This document shows positions 26,003 through 34,306 of a stretch of DNA of 64,000 nucleotides, piece after piece. The position numbers and the translations under genes are program-made. The stretch's first letter is position 1, and the number at the start of each line of letters is the position of its first letter. The stretch is from Pseudomonas oryzicola. Its GTDB lineage: Bacteria > Pseudomonadota > Gammaproteobacteria > Pseudomonadales > Pseudomonadaceae. The notes below the pieces were generated by a model. That model did no database searches, was not told the origin of the DNA, and was given only the letters and a program-made list of their open reading frames with translations. The DNA is taken from positions 2,815,001 through 2,879,000 of the forward strand of contig NZ_JABWRZ020000001.1 in the NCBI RefSeq assembly GCF_014269185.2, given 5' to 3'.

Positions 26003-26608
26003 CTAGGCGCGCAGCTCTTTCAGGTATTTGTACACCGTGGCCCGGCCCATGTTGAGCACTTTGGCGATGTAGTCGGCAGCACTACGCCCTTCAAACGCGC
26101 CCTCGGCATGCAACGCCTGCACCAGGCTGCGCTTGTCTTTTGCCTGCAGCGTTTGCAGGGACAGGTTGCGCTCCCGAAGCCAGGCATGCAGGAAAGTGTT
26201 GATGCGTTCCTGCCAGTCGTTGCGGAACAGCGAATCGGGCTGCGGCACCAGGCGGCTCATCTGGAAGAACGCATCCAGTGCCGCGCGAGCCTGTTCCAGT
26301 ACCGATACATTCAGGTTGATGCACATCAGGTGTTCGGCTTCACCGGCCTGGTTGCGCAGCACAGTACTGATGGAACGGATCTTCTGGCCGTTCCAGTTGA
26401 GCTTTTCGTAGGGGCCCAGGTTGACCCCGTTCAGCAGGTCCGCCAACTCGTGGTCGATCGCCGAATCATCGCCCAGTTCGCGCTGGGAGAAATTGTTGGC
26501 GATGTGAACGACGGTCTGGCTGCGCAGTTCGTGAACGATGACTTCAGCATGCGGGTATAGCAGCAGGGCGATGCTGTCGGCGATTGCCTTGTAATTTTCC
26601 AGGGTCAT
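26003..26608 (-). CDS. YheO/DauR-type transcriptional regulator
   Basis: A 201-residue regulator with an N-terminal PAS-like YheO domain (about 1-120, PF08348) and a C-terminal DauR-type helix-turn-helix (GRSAADYIAKVLNMGRATVYKYLKEL). In P. aeruginosa a relative, DauR, controls D-arginine use. The ATG at 26608 starts the family-typical MTLENYKAIADSIA; no strong ribosome site is seen. It lies just upstream of, and on the same strand as, the dehydratase and imine-reductase genes, so it probably controls them in response to an amino acid. Ligand unknown. Confidence 0.85.
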   Translation of the reverse strand: MTLENYKAIADSIALLLYPHAEVIVHELRSQTVVHIANNFSQRELGDDSAIDHELADLLNGVNLGPYEKLNWNGQKIRSISTVLRNQAGEAEHLMCINLNVSVLEQARAALDAFFQMSRLVPQPDSLFRNDWQERINTFLHAWLRERNLSLQTLQAKDKRSLVQALHAEGAFEGRSAADYIAKVLNMGRATVYKYLKELRA

Positions 26609-26847
26609 TTTCTGTCGATGATCGAAGGCCAGGCACCATGGTGGCGGCAAAGCGTAACCGGCACAAGGCACCTTGCCGGCCAGCTTCGTACGCATGCCTC
26701 ACCACAAGACAGCCAGTTTTTTCCTGTCACATGCGATAAGCCGTGATTATTCGTTGTTAGTAACGCTTTGCACAGGCGTCTGCAGAGCGGCATAATTGGT
26801 ACGTAATTACATGATACATAACACAGTACGAAATCGTAGGAGCAGGC

Positions 26848-27834
26848 ATGGCCCGGGGCGGTATAAACAAGGTCGTAGTGCAGCAAGCGCGGCAGGCACT
26901 GATTGCCCGGGGGGAAAACCCCAGCATCGATGCCATTCGTATCGAGCTGGGCAACACCGGTTCCAAGACCACGATCCACCGCTACCTGAAGGAGCTGAAC
27001 GGCCAACAGCCTGTCGCCGCCGAGGGCGGCATGGCATTGAGTGACGTGCTCAGCCGTATGGTCGGGCAGTTGGCAACCCAGCTGCAGGACGAGGCTGACC
27101 TGAAGATCGAGCAGGCCGAAAGCCGCTTCACCGAACAGCGCGAGCAGCTCGAAGCGCAGCTGGCGATCGCTCGGCAGGCATTGGCGGCCGCGCACCAACA
27201 GCATCAGATCGACGCGGCCGCCTTGGCCGCCGAAGCGGAAAAGCTGCGCTCCACGCAAAGCACCCTGCAAGCCGAACAGCTGCGCAGTGCCAGCCTCAAC
27301 CAGGCGCTGGGCGAGCTGCAGGTGCGCCTGGCGGACAAGGACGAGCAGGTGAAGTCCCTGGAAGACAAGCACCGCCATGCCCGCGATGCGCTCGAACACT
27401 ACCGCAACGCCAGTCGCGAACAGCGCGAACAGGAGCAGCGCCGCCACGAAGCGCAACTGCAGCAGCTGCAGGTGGAAGTGCGCCAGTTGCAGCAGGGCAT
27501 GATCGTCAAGCAGGACGAGCTGACCCGCCTGCACCGCGATAACGAGCGGTTGCTGGGTGAACACCGCCAGGCCAGCAGCGCCTGCCGGGCCCAGGAAGAA
27601 CTGCTGGAGCAACGTGATGCGCAGATCCAGGGCCTGCGCACGATCCTGGCCCAGGCGCAGGGCGCCAGCGAGGAGATGCGCCGGCAGCTGGATGCTCAGG
27701 CGCAGAACCTGGAGCAGCGCCGCGACCTGTGCGCCGAACAGGCGCGGCAGTTGCAGCGGCTTGATGAACAGTTGAAGGAACGTGATGAAGCATTGGCGCA
27801 GTGCAAGGCGCAACTGGCCCAGGCTGCAGATTGA
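26848..27834 (+). CDS. KfrA-like DNA-binding coiled-coil protein
   Basis: A 328-residue protein. Residues 1-60 match the KfrA N-terminal DNA-binding domain (MARGGINKVVVQQARQAL ... TTIHRYLKEL). Residues about 75-325 form one long heptad-rich coiled coil dominated by Glu, Gln, Arg and Leu. KfrA proteins of broad-host-range plasmids bind their own promoter and help organise plasmid segregation. Here the gene is chromosomal with no par genes near it. TAGGAGC lies 7 bases before the ATG. The 60 bases upstream are markedly AT-rich and contain GTAATTAC and repeated TACG/TACA steps, a possible autoregulatory site. Role here unknown. Confidence 0.85.
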   Translation: MARGGINKVVVQQARQALIARGENPSIDAIRIELGNTGSKTTIHRYLKELNGQQPVAAEGGMALSDVLSRMVGQLATQLQDEADLKIEQAESRFTEQREQLEAQLAIARQALAAAHQQHQIDAAALAAEAEKLRSTQSTLQAEQLRSASLNQALGELQVRLADKDEQVKSLEDKHRHARDALEHYRNASREQREQEQRRHEAQLQQLQVEVRQLQQGMIVKQDELTRLHRDNERLLGEHRQASSACRAQEELLEQRDAQIQGLRTILAQAQGASEEMRRQLDAQAQNLEQRRDLCAEQARQLQRLDEQLKERDEALAQCKAQLAQAAD

Positions 27835-27889
27835 TCAAACTTTTCCGGGCGGGCGCTTTCTTCCCTATACATCCACTGGAGATAGTGCC

Positions 27890-28054
27890 ATGCCCGAATC
27901 GCAACCCGTACGCAAAGAGGGGCCTCACTCGTCCGAGCAGGCCGACAAGAAGGTTGACCTGGGTTTTGACCCGGACTCACCCGATGCTGACGACCCACAG
28001 GTCGACCCGCAAGGGCCGGCCAAGCCCCCCAGAGACGTAGAGAAGAAACGATAG
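27890..28054 (+). CDS. Small hydrophilic protein (54 aa), unknown function
   Basis: A 54-residue, highly charged protein with no hydrophobic segment. It is rich in Asp, Pro, Lys and Gln (for example DPDSPDADDPQVDPQG) and probably disordered. The ATG at 27890 has GGAG about 8 bases upstream. It follows the KfrA-like gene by 55 bases and may be cotranscribed. It resembles other small acidic proteins in this window (43246-43710, 55134-55313). I do not recognise a named family. Confidence 0.65.
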   Translation: MPESQPVRKEGPHSSEQADKKVDLGFDPDSPDADDPQVDPQGPAKPPRDVEKKR

Positions 28055-28175
28055 CCACTGGTTTGCAGCCCATCGCCGGCAAGCCAGCCACCCCATCTGC
28101 CGCACTGACCTGATGCCAGGCGCGGCCTTTGTGGCGCTGGTTCACCGACGATGAGGCGGGCCAGGCTGGCAACAC

Positions 28176-28427
28176 TCAAGTGTCGGCTTGCCTGGCAGCC
28201 TCCACGCCCGCCGCCGACAGCTTGATCGGGTAGTTGACACTGATCTGATGGTCGCTGCCGACCGCCACACTGCCGTCCTGGATCAAACCGGCCTCTTGCA
28301 AGGTCTTGAGCATACCGGCCACCGCTTTCTCGCCGCGGTAGTTGTCCAGCACCTCCTTGCCAAGCCCTTGAGGGTGGGCGTGCAGCAGGCGGGTCAGTAC
28401 TTCGGCCTTCAAAGCATCGTTACTCAT
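28176..28427 (-). CDS. Small conserved protein, winged-helix-like (83 aa)
   Basis: An 83-residue protein. The order of helices and a C-terminal hairpin (LTRLLHAHP, EVLDNYRGEKAVAGML, LQEAGLI, then beta segments) suggests a small winged-helix fold, but no known family is recognised. GAGG lies 6 bases before the ATG at 28427, within a few bases of the DUF4142 stop at 28436. The two probably form one transcript. Confidence 0.65.
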   Translation of the reverse strand: MSNDALKAEVLTRLLHAHPQGLGKEVLDNYRGEKAVAGMLKTLQEAGLIQDGSVAVGSDHQISVNYPIKLSAAGVEAARQADT

Positions 28428-28435
28428 GGCGGGCC

Positions 28436-28936
28436 TCACTTGCCGTGCTTGGCCTGAAGTGCCTTGGCGTGCTCCAGATGCTGTTCGAGCTTGGGCAGGG
28501 TTTCGCTGGCAAAGGCCTTCAGCTCGGCCTTGTCAGACGAAGCGGCCTCTTTCTTGAACAGTTCCACCGCCTTTTCGTGAGCGTCCACCTGGTTGTTGAT
28601 GTAGGCCTTGTCGAAGGACTCCTCGCGCCATTCCAGGATCATTTTCTTGACCTTGTCGGTGATCGCCGCCTCATCGGGTACGGAGATGTCCAGCTTGCGG
28701 GCGATGTCGCCGAGTTTCTGGTTGGCCTGGGTGTGGTCAGTGACCATTTGCTGGGCGAATGTCTTGATTTCGGTGTTCTGGCTTTTCTCCTGGGCCAGCT
28801 TACCGGTAACCACTTCGGCAATGCCGGCCTCGGTGGCGGCCTCGACAAAGTCATCGGAACTCGCCGCCAGGGCCTGTACCGATGCCAGGCCCAGCACCAT
28901 GGACAAACCGACGCGCTTGATGAAGAGATTGCTCAT
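28436..28936 (-). CDS. DUF4142 periplasmic protein
   Basis: A 166-residue exported protein with a signal peptide of about 24 residues (ending VQALA, before ASSDD). It contains the DUF4142 helical-bundle domain, which has a ferritin-like fold: VEAATEAGIAEVVTGKLA, then QMVTDHTQANQKL, then HEKAVELFKKEA. Histidines are present at helix positions used for metal in ferritin-like proteins, but binding is unproven. GGAGTGAGG precedes the ATG. A strong hairpin lies 15-45 bases upstream. It is divergent from a diguanylate cyclase gene. Relatives are linked with envelope or general stress. Confidence 0.85.
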   Translation of the reverse strand: MSNLFIKRVGLSMVLGLASVQALAASSDDFVEAATEAGIAEVVTGKLAQEKSQNTEIKTFAQQMVTDHTQANQKLGDIARKLDISVPDEAAITDKVKKMILEWREESFDKAYINNQVDAHEKAVELFKKEAASSDKAELKAFASETLPKLEQHLEHAKALQAKHGK

Positions 28937-28950
28937 GCCTCACTCCTTAA

Positions 28951-28981
28951 ACCGTGACGCGACCTCAGTGTCGCGTACGGT
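28951..28981. promoter_or_regulatory. 12-bp-stem inverted repeat in the DUF4142/diguanylate-cyclase divergent region
   Basis: ACCGT-G-ACGCGAC, a CTCAGT loop, then GTCGCGT-ACGGT: a 12-bp stem with one bulged G. On the minus strand it ends within a few bases of the DUF4142 ribosome site, so it could regulate translation or serve as an operator. A palindromic ACTATAGT at 29045-29052 could supply a -10 for transcription toward 29088. Confidence 0.55.
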
Positions 28982-29087
28982 TGAGGGTGAAAGCAGGGCA
29001 AAGGTTTAATCTTTTTCCTCGCCGAGGTGTCCACATGCTGGTCAACTATAGTGAACAGCGGCAAACGCGGGGTGGCCAGGGATTTCA

Positions 29088-30656
29088 ATGTACGCAGCCA
29101 GGAATAAGGACGAAGAGGGGCTTTTCGCCATAACCGGTGAGGGCCGTGCCGTGGCGCTGTTCCGCATGGTTCTGGCATTCATGCTGATGGTGATGCTGGC
29201 CTTCGTCGTGGTCGAAGGCTGGCGCATCTGGCGCGACTACCGGCATGCCTTTGCCAATGCCGAGAACATGGTCACCAACCTGGCCAGGGCCACGGCGCAA
29301 CACGCCGAAGATGCCATCCGCCAGGTGGATGCCATCACCGCAGCCCTGTCCGAGCGCCTGGAGGGTGATGGGTTCGACCATATCGACCGGCCACGCTTGC
29401 ATGCCTTGCTGGTACAGCAAAAAAATATCATGCCGCAGCTACATGGATTGTTCGTGTATGACGCCGAGGGCAACTGGGTCGTTACCGATCAGGCAGCAAT
29501 ACCGCCCAAGGCCAACAATGCCGACCGCGACTACTTCATCTACCACCGTACCCACAGCGACCGTGGCGTACACATCGGCTCGGTGGTGCGCAGCCGCTCC
29601 ACGGATGATTTGATCATTCCTATTTCCCGGCGCCTTGAGCATGCCGACGGCAGCTTCGCCGGGGTGTTGCTGGGCACGATCAAGGTGGACTGGTTCGTGC
29701 ATTACTACGGCAACTTCAAGATCGACGAACGTGGCGCGCTGGTACTGGCCATGCGCGACGGCACTATCCTGGTTCGGCGGCCCTTCGTCGAGAAGGTAGT
29801 GGGGCGCAGCCTGGCCAACAGCGAGATTTTCCGCAACCATCTGCCCTACGCTGCAGAAGGGCTGGTAGAAGCGGTTGCGGTGGTAGACGGCACGCCACGG
29901 CTGTATGCGTATCGCGCGCTGTCGAGCTACCCATTGGTGGTGGAGGCGGGCTTGTCGCGAGAGTCGATCGTCGCCCCCTGGCGGCACGATGCGATCAAAT
30001 CAATGGCCGTGTTGCTGCTTTTGCTGCTAGGGCTGGCGGCATTTGGTGGCGTGGTACTGCGCCAGTTGCGCGAGCGCATCTTCATCGAACGGGCGCTGCA
30101 CCAGGCGCACCAGACGCTAAAGTCCCTGGCCTTGACCGATAGCCTGACCGGGCTGGGCAACCGCCGGCGGCTGGATGCGGTGTTCGAACCGGAACTGCGT
30201 CGGGCGCGGCGCCAGGGCTATCCGCTGACGCTGGTGATGCTCGACCTGGACTATTTCAAGGCCTACAACGACCGCTATGGCCACCCGGCGGGCGACCAAT
30301 GCCTGCGGCGCTTTGGCGAAGTGCTGCAACAGGCGCTGAAACGGCCGGCCGACCTGGCGGTGCGCTATGGCGGCGAAGAGTTCACCCTATTGCTGCCCGA
30401 CACCGATGCCCGTGGCGCGGAGCTGCTGGTGCAGGAGGTACAGCAGCTGTTGCGCCGGCAAATACTGGAACATGCAGGCAGCCCACTTGGGCGGGTATCG
30501 TGCAGTGCCGGCATAGCCACGGGGGATCCGGCGCGGGAGGAGGTGACCGCCGAGCGGCTGATGGCGGCAGCGGATGGGGCGTTGTACCAGGCCAAACGTC
30601 AAGGCCGGGACAGGTACTGCGTGGCGGAGAACAGCCGGGCAAGTGCGGATTCCTGA
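29088..30656 (+). CDS. Membrane-bound diguanylate cyclase with dCache sensor
   Basis: A 522-residue enzyme that makes cyclic di-GMP. Helix 1 spans about 24-46, an extracytoplasmic double-Cache domain about 50-300, and helix 2 about 305-326. The GGDEF domain has the active variant GGEEF at 428-432. An inhibitory I-site RPAD lies at 419-422, exactly five residues before it, so feedback inhibition should work. AGGG lies about 7 bases before the ATG. It is divergent from DUF4142. The sensor ligand is unknown. Confidence 0.92.
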   Translation: MYAARNKDEEGLFAITGEGRAVALFRMVLAFMLMVMLAFVVVEGWRIWRDYRHAFANAENMVTNLARATAQHAEDAIRQVDAITAALSERLEGDGFDHIDRPRLHALLVQQKNIMPQLHGLFVYDAEGNWVVTDQAAIPPKANNADRDYFIYHRTHSDRGVHIGSVVRSRSTDDLIIPISRRLEHADGSFAGVLLGTIKVDWFVHYYGNFKIDERGALVLAMRDGTILVRRPFVEKVVGRSLANSEIFRNHLPYAAEGLVEAVAVVDGTPRLYAYRALSSYPLVVEAGLSRESIVAPWRHDAIKSMAVLLLLLLGLAAFGGVVLRQLRERIFIERALHQAHQTLKSLALTDSLTGLGNRRRLDAVFEPELRRARRQGYPLTLVMLDLDYFKAYNDRYGHPAGDQCLRRFGEVLQQALKRPADLAVRYGGEEFTLLLPDTDARGAELLVQEVQQLLRRQILEHAGSPLGRVSCSAGIATGDPAREEVTAERLMAAADGALYQAKRQGRDRYCVAENSRASADS

Positions 30657-30694
30657 GCCTGCTGGCGGCCGGCAGGGGCGCGATGTGCCAAGGC

Positions 30695-31204
30695 TCAGCG
30701 CCTTAAACCCAGGCGCATCGCGCAGCGCCCGACGAGGCCATGGGCAAGTTCATCGGCAAGAATGTCGCGCAGGCGCGTATCCAACCGTTCCTCATCAACC
30801 CTTTCGAAGCCGAAACGCGCATAGAACGGCGCATTCCACGGCACATCGGCAAACGTGGTCAAGGTCAGCTCCTGGGCACCCGCCTGGCGCGCCGTATCCA
30901 CCACCTGCCGCAGCAAGGCGCGCCCGAGGCCTTGCCCCTGGGCCTGTCGATGCACCGAAATCTCGCACAGGTGCAGCGCCTGTCGCTCGAACCGGGCACA
31001 GGCGAAACCGAGCACGCGCCCTTGCAGGTCTTCGGCAACCCAGCTGGCGCCCGTGGCGACGAATGCCCGGTGCGTATCAATGTCCAGTACATCGGCCTGC
31101 GCCAGCCACGCCAGTGCCGGCCAGTCGGTGAAAGCCTGGGCGGCCGAGCGTTCCACCGCGGGCAGCCATTGGATATCGCGCTCGAGGGTAGGGCGGATGC
31201 GCAT
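30695..31204 (-). CDS. GNAT-family N-acetyltransferase
   Basis: A 169-residue acetyltransferase. The acetyl-CoA loop Q/R-x2-G-x-G/A is seen in QAQGQGLGRALL (motif A), and the C-terminal APFYARFGFERV is motif B. The substrate is unknown. GGAG lies before the ATG at 31204. It converges on the diguanylate cyclase gene (38-base gap). Confidence 0.88.
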   Translation of the reverse strand: MRIRPTLERDIQWLPAVERSAAQAFTDWPALAWLAQADVLDIDTHRAFVATGASWVAEDLQGRVLGFACARFERQALHLCEISVHRQAQGQGLGRALLRQVVDTARQAGAQELTLTTFADVPWNAPFYARFGFERVDEERLDTRLRDILADELAHGLVGRCAMRLGLRR

Positions 31205-31377
31205 GGACTCACTCCTTTGAAAGCGCTACGTCTTAATCTGTAGCGGGCAGCCGGTCAAGGGTCGTAGCGTGACAATGGCTTCATCAGCAAGCGCCTGCAA
31301 CCGGTCACGCCTGCATGGAAAAAATGCCAGGCAATCGGTACCCTTGCGCCTTCCTTTGCCATCCACCGGACTGTTCC

Positions 31378-31845
31378 ATGCTGTTCAATCTCGCCGTGCT
31401 GTTCGCCACCCTGGTGGCCATGGAGGGTGTTGGCACGCTGGCCCACAAGTACATCATGCACGGCTGGGGTTGGTGGCTGCATCGCTCGCACCATGAGCCG
31501 CAGTTGGGCATGCTCGAAACCAACGACCTGTACCTGCTGGCGCTGGGGCTGATCGCCACGGCGCTGGTTGCCCTGGGCAAGAGCGGTTATGCGCCATTGC
31601 AGTGGGTCGGCGGTGGCGTGGCGGGCTACGGGCTGCTGTATGTCGTGGCCCATGACGGGTTCTTTCATCGGCACTGGCCAGCCAAGCCACGCCCGGTCAA
31701 CCGCTACCTCAAGCGCCTGTACCGGGCGCACCGGTTGCACCATGCGGTGAAGGGGCGCACCGGCAGTGTATCGTTCGGCTTCTTCTATGCACCGCCGTTG
31801 CAGGTGTTGAAACAGCAGTTGCGCAGCAAGCGCAGCCAGCCGTGA
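31378..31845 (+). CDS. crtZ: Beta-carotene hydroxylase, CrtZ type
   Basis: A 155-residue membrane di-iron hydroxylase of the fatty-acid-hydroxylase superfamily. The histidine boxes are complete: H23-x4-H28 (HKYIMH), H35-x2-H38-H39 (HRSHH), then HDGFFHRH and HRLHH near the C-terminus. Three to four membrane segments. CrtZ adds hydroxyls at C3/C3' of beta-carotene to give zeaxanthin. No other carotenoid genes lie in the window, so the true substrate here is uncertain. The ATG at 31378 follows CCGGA; upstream in-frame codons lack the family's character. Confidence 0.85.
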   Translation: MLFNLAVLFATLVAMEGVGTLAHKYIMHGWGWWLHRSHHEPQLGMLETNDLYLLALGLIATALVALGKSGYAPLQWVGGGVAGYGLLYVVAHDGFFHRHWPAKPRPVNRYLKRLYRAHRLHHAVKGRTGSVSFGFFYAPPLQVLKQQLRSKRSQP

Positions 31846-31878
31846 CAACTGCGCCTGGCCTCGCCTGCGGCATTGCCT

Positions 31879-32772
31879 TCAATTCACTGCCTCACCCTTG
31901 GCCTGCAGCGCCACATGCCCGCGGCTGACCCACCAGCCAAACCCGGCCGCCGTGAAGAACATGATCAGGCTGTACAGCGCCGCCGGTACAGCCATGGTGG
32001 CGTTGTTCAACAGCGAAGGGCTCAATGCCAGGGCAATCGCCAAGGTGCCGTTGTGAATGCCGATCTCCATGCCGATGGCAATCGCCTGGCGCTTGGGAAT
32101 CGCCAGCAGGCGCGGCACCCAGTAGCCCGTGGCCAGGCTCAGCAGGTTGAACAGCAATGCCGCCAGGCCCACCAGCGGAGCGTACTCGAGTACGGTCTGC
32201 CAGTCCTTGGCCAGGGCCAATACGATGGTGAAGGCCAGGAACAGCGCCGCTACCAGCTTCATCGGCTTCTCCATGCGTGCAGCAAATGCGGGCGCGAAAT
32301 GACGAACCAGCATGCCCAGCGCCACAGGTAGCAGCACGATGGCAAACACCTGCATGACCTTGGCGAACTGCAGCGGGATGGCCTGATCCGACGCCATGAA
32401 CCAACTCAGCGAGAGGTTTACCAGCAAGGGCATGGTCAGGATCGCGATCAACGAATTGACCGCCGTCAGGGTGATGTTCAATGCCACATCGCCGTGGGCC
32501 AGGTGGCTGAACAGGTTGGCCGTGGTGCCTCCGGGCGAGGCAGCGAGCAACATCAGCCCCACGGCCAGCGCCGGCTCCAGGGCAAAGCCGTTGGCTATCA
32601 GGAAGCACACCAGTGGCAGCAGCAGGATCTGGCAGGCCAGGCCGACCACCACCGGTTTTGGGTACTTCACCACGCGGGCGAAATCGGCCAGGGTCAGCGA
32701 CAAGCCGAGGCCGAGCATGATGATGCCCAGGGCCAGCGGAAGAAAGGCGGTGAGCAATGGTGAAGCCGTCAT
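31879..32772 (-). CDS. Bile acid:sodium symporter (BASS) family transporter
   Basis: A 297-residue membrane protein with about nine to ten hydrophobic helices and the BASS (PF01758) landmarks ASPGGTTANLFSHLA and EIGIHNGTLAIALA, which line the sodium and substrate site. Bacterial members move organic anions such as bile acids or pantoate with Na+. The substrate here is unknown. GGGGGA precedes the ATG at 32772. It converges on crtZ and is divergent from the DyP peroxidase gene. Confidence 0.88.
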   Translation of the reverse strand: MTASPLLTAFLPLALGIIMLGLGLSLTLADFARVVKYPKPVVVGLACQILLLPLVCFLIANGFALEPALAVGLMLLAASPGGTTANLFSHLAHGDVALNITLTAVNSLIAILTMPLLVNLSLSWFMASDQAIPLQFAKVMQVFAIVLLPVALGMLVRHFAPAFAARMEKPMKLVAALFLAFTIVLALAKDWQTVLEYAPLVGLAALLFNLLSLATGYWVPRLLAIPKRQAIAIGMEIGIHNGTLAIALALSPSLLNNATMAVPAALYSLIMFFTAAGFGWWVSRGHVALQAKGEAVN

Positions 32773-32956
32773 GGCGGTCCCCCAGGGCGAAAGATCGCCA
32801 GAAGTGTAGGCCGCCCCTGATTGAGCGCTAATCGCAGAGCGCCAGCTTTGGTAACCATTTGTTGCTACATACCACCACCCGACGAGGCCACATGTCGCGT
32901 TGCAGCACGCCTGCCGGCGCAGTAGCATTCCCGGTTTTACCGAGGATTAGCCTGTC

Positions 32957-33838
32957 ATGCCGTTTCAGCAAGGTCTGCTTGCCACACCGGTGCCGGTTCA
33001 CGCCCGCCACCTGTTCTTTGCCATCGAAGCACCGGAAGCAGTGCCGGCAGCCTTGGATGCGCTGGCGGGTCACGTCGACGGCGTGCGCTTGACGCTGGGC
33101 GTCGGTGCGCCACTTGCCAAGGCCCTGGGTAGCCAGGTCGATGGCCTTAAGCCTTTCCCGCAACTGGACGCCGTGGTGGAAAACCCCAGCACCCAGCATG
33201 CCTTGTGGCTGTGGCTGCGGGGAGAGGAACGTGGCGACCTGTACCTGCGGGCCCAGGCCCTGGAACAGCTGTTGAGCCCGGCATTCAGCCTGGTGGACCA
33301 GGTGGACGGTTTTCTCCACCAGGGTGGGCGTGACCTCACGGGTTATGAAGACGGGACCGAAAACCCGCGTGATGAGGCCGCCGTCGAGGCAGCCATTCTC
33401 AAGGCTGCCCAGCCAGGCCTGGACGGGTCGTGCTTTGCCGCATTCCAGCTGTGGAAGCACGATCTGCAGTACTTCAAATCGCTGCCCCAGCAAGCGCAGG
33501 ACGACATCATCGGCCGCCGCCTCAGCGACAATGAAGAACTGGATGACGCCCCAGCGTCTGCGCACGTCAAGCGTACCGCCCAGGAGAGCTTCGAGCCCGA
33601 AGCGTTCATGGTGCGTCGCTCGGTGTCCTGGGCCGATACCCGTGGTGCAGGCCTTGCCTTTGTCGCGCTGGGCCGCAGCTTCGATGCCTTCGAGGTTCAA
33701 CTGCGGCGCATGAGCGGCCTGGAAGACGGCATCATTGACGGCCTGTACCGCTTCAGCCGGCCACTGACCGGCGGCTATTACTGGTGCCCACCGATGACTG
33801 CTGCGGGTGTCGACCTGCGCCTGCTGCTGTCAGCCTGA
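32957..33838 (+). CDS. DyP-type haem peroxidase
   Basis: A 293-residue dye-decolourising peroxidase, probably class B (YfeX/DypB-like) by length. The signature GYEDGTENP at 129-137 supplies the catalytic Asp132. The proximal haem ligand is likely H203 (SAHVKRT), and the distal Arg lies in MVRRSVSW. No Tat signal and no encapsulin-targeting C-terminus are visible, and no encapsulin gene is adjacent, so it should be cytoplasmic. It uses H2O2 to oxidise bulky substrates; the physiological substrate is unknown. Confidence 0.92.
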   Translation: MPFQQGLLATPVPVHARHLFFAIEAPEAVPAALDALAGHVDGVRLTLGVGAPLAKALGSQVDGLKPFPQLDAVVENPSTQHALWLWLRGEERGDLYLRAQALEQLLSPAFSLVDQVDGFLHQGGRDLTGYEDGTENPRDEAAVEAAILKAAQPGLDGSCFAAFQLWKHDLQYFKSLPQQAQDDIIGRRLSDNEELDDAPASAHVKRTAQESFEPEAFMVRRSVSWADTRGAGLAFVALGRSFDAFEVQLRRMSGLEDGIIDGLYRFSRPLTGGYYWCPPMTAAGVDLRLLLSA

Positions 33839-34066
33839 CCGCTGAATATCCCACCCTGGTCAGGGCGGCCCCGGCCGTCACCTGGCCGGCTGTCGGCAGG
33901 CCTGTCTCGCGTGACTCTGTGGCGCGCCAAATATGGCGTTGCCGCTTATTTAATGCCGCTGGTCCGAACGCTTCGCAATAAACCGAATCCCTCGATATGA
34001 CCGAACTCCGAACAGGTGTACGGCAGGTAATGCCGTGCATTCCGAAGTCATACGAGGTTTAAGACC

Positions 34067-34243
34067 ATGGCCAACAAAGAGAACAGCCGTACCGGCAATC
34101 AACAAGGCAGCCAGGGTGGTAACAAGAACCCAGGCAACTTTGCCAATGACCGCGAGAAAGCCTCCGAAGCTGGACGCAAGGGCGGCCAGCATTCCGGTGG
34201 CGGCCGCAGCAGTGAATCGAGCCGCAAAGGCGGCCGTTCGTAA
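34067..34243 (+). CDS. KGG-repeat stress protein (58 aa)
   Basis: A 58-residue hydrophilic protein. It has one full KGG motif, NPGNFANDREKASEAGRKGG (residues 21-40), and a truncated C-terminal SSRKGG. The family (PF10685) includes B. subtilis GsiB and E. coli YciG/YmdF, which are general-stress, desiccation-type proteins. No membrane segment or signal. The ATG at 34067 lies 16 bases after GAGG, so spacing is loose. A hairpin follows the stop. A two-repeat paralogue is at 54484-54693. Confidence 0.85.
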   Translation: MANKENSRTGNQQGSQGGNKNPGNFANDREKASEAGRKGGQHSGGGRSSESSRKGGRS

Positions 34244-34252
34244 GTGAGGCTA

Positions 34253-34280
34253 CGCAGTGCCGGGTTAGCCTGGCACTGCG
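34253..34280 (+). terminator. Terminator after the KGG gene
   Basis: A 9-bp perfect stem CGCAGTGCC / GGCACTGCG with a 10-base loop is followed by ATTTTG. It lies 10 bases beyond the KGG stop and probably separates that gene from the lipoprotein and following operon. Confidence 0.65.
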
Positions 34281-34306
34281 ATTTTGCGGAAAAAGGAGTG
34301 CCCCCC

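Noticed and set aside
32957..33838. Encapsulin cargo role for the DyP peroxidase.
   Set aside because: There is no encapsulin gene nearby and the C-terminus (VDLRLLLSA) lacks a convincing targeting extension.
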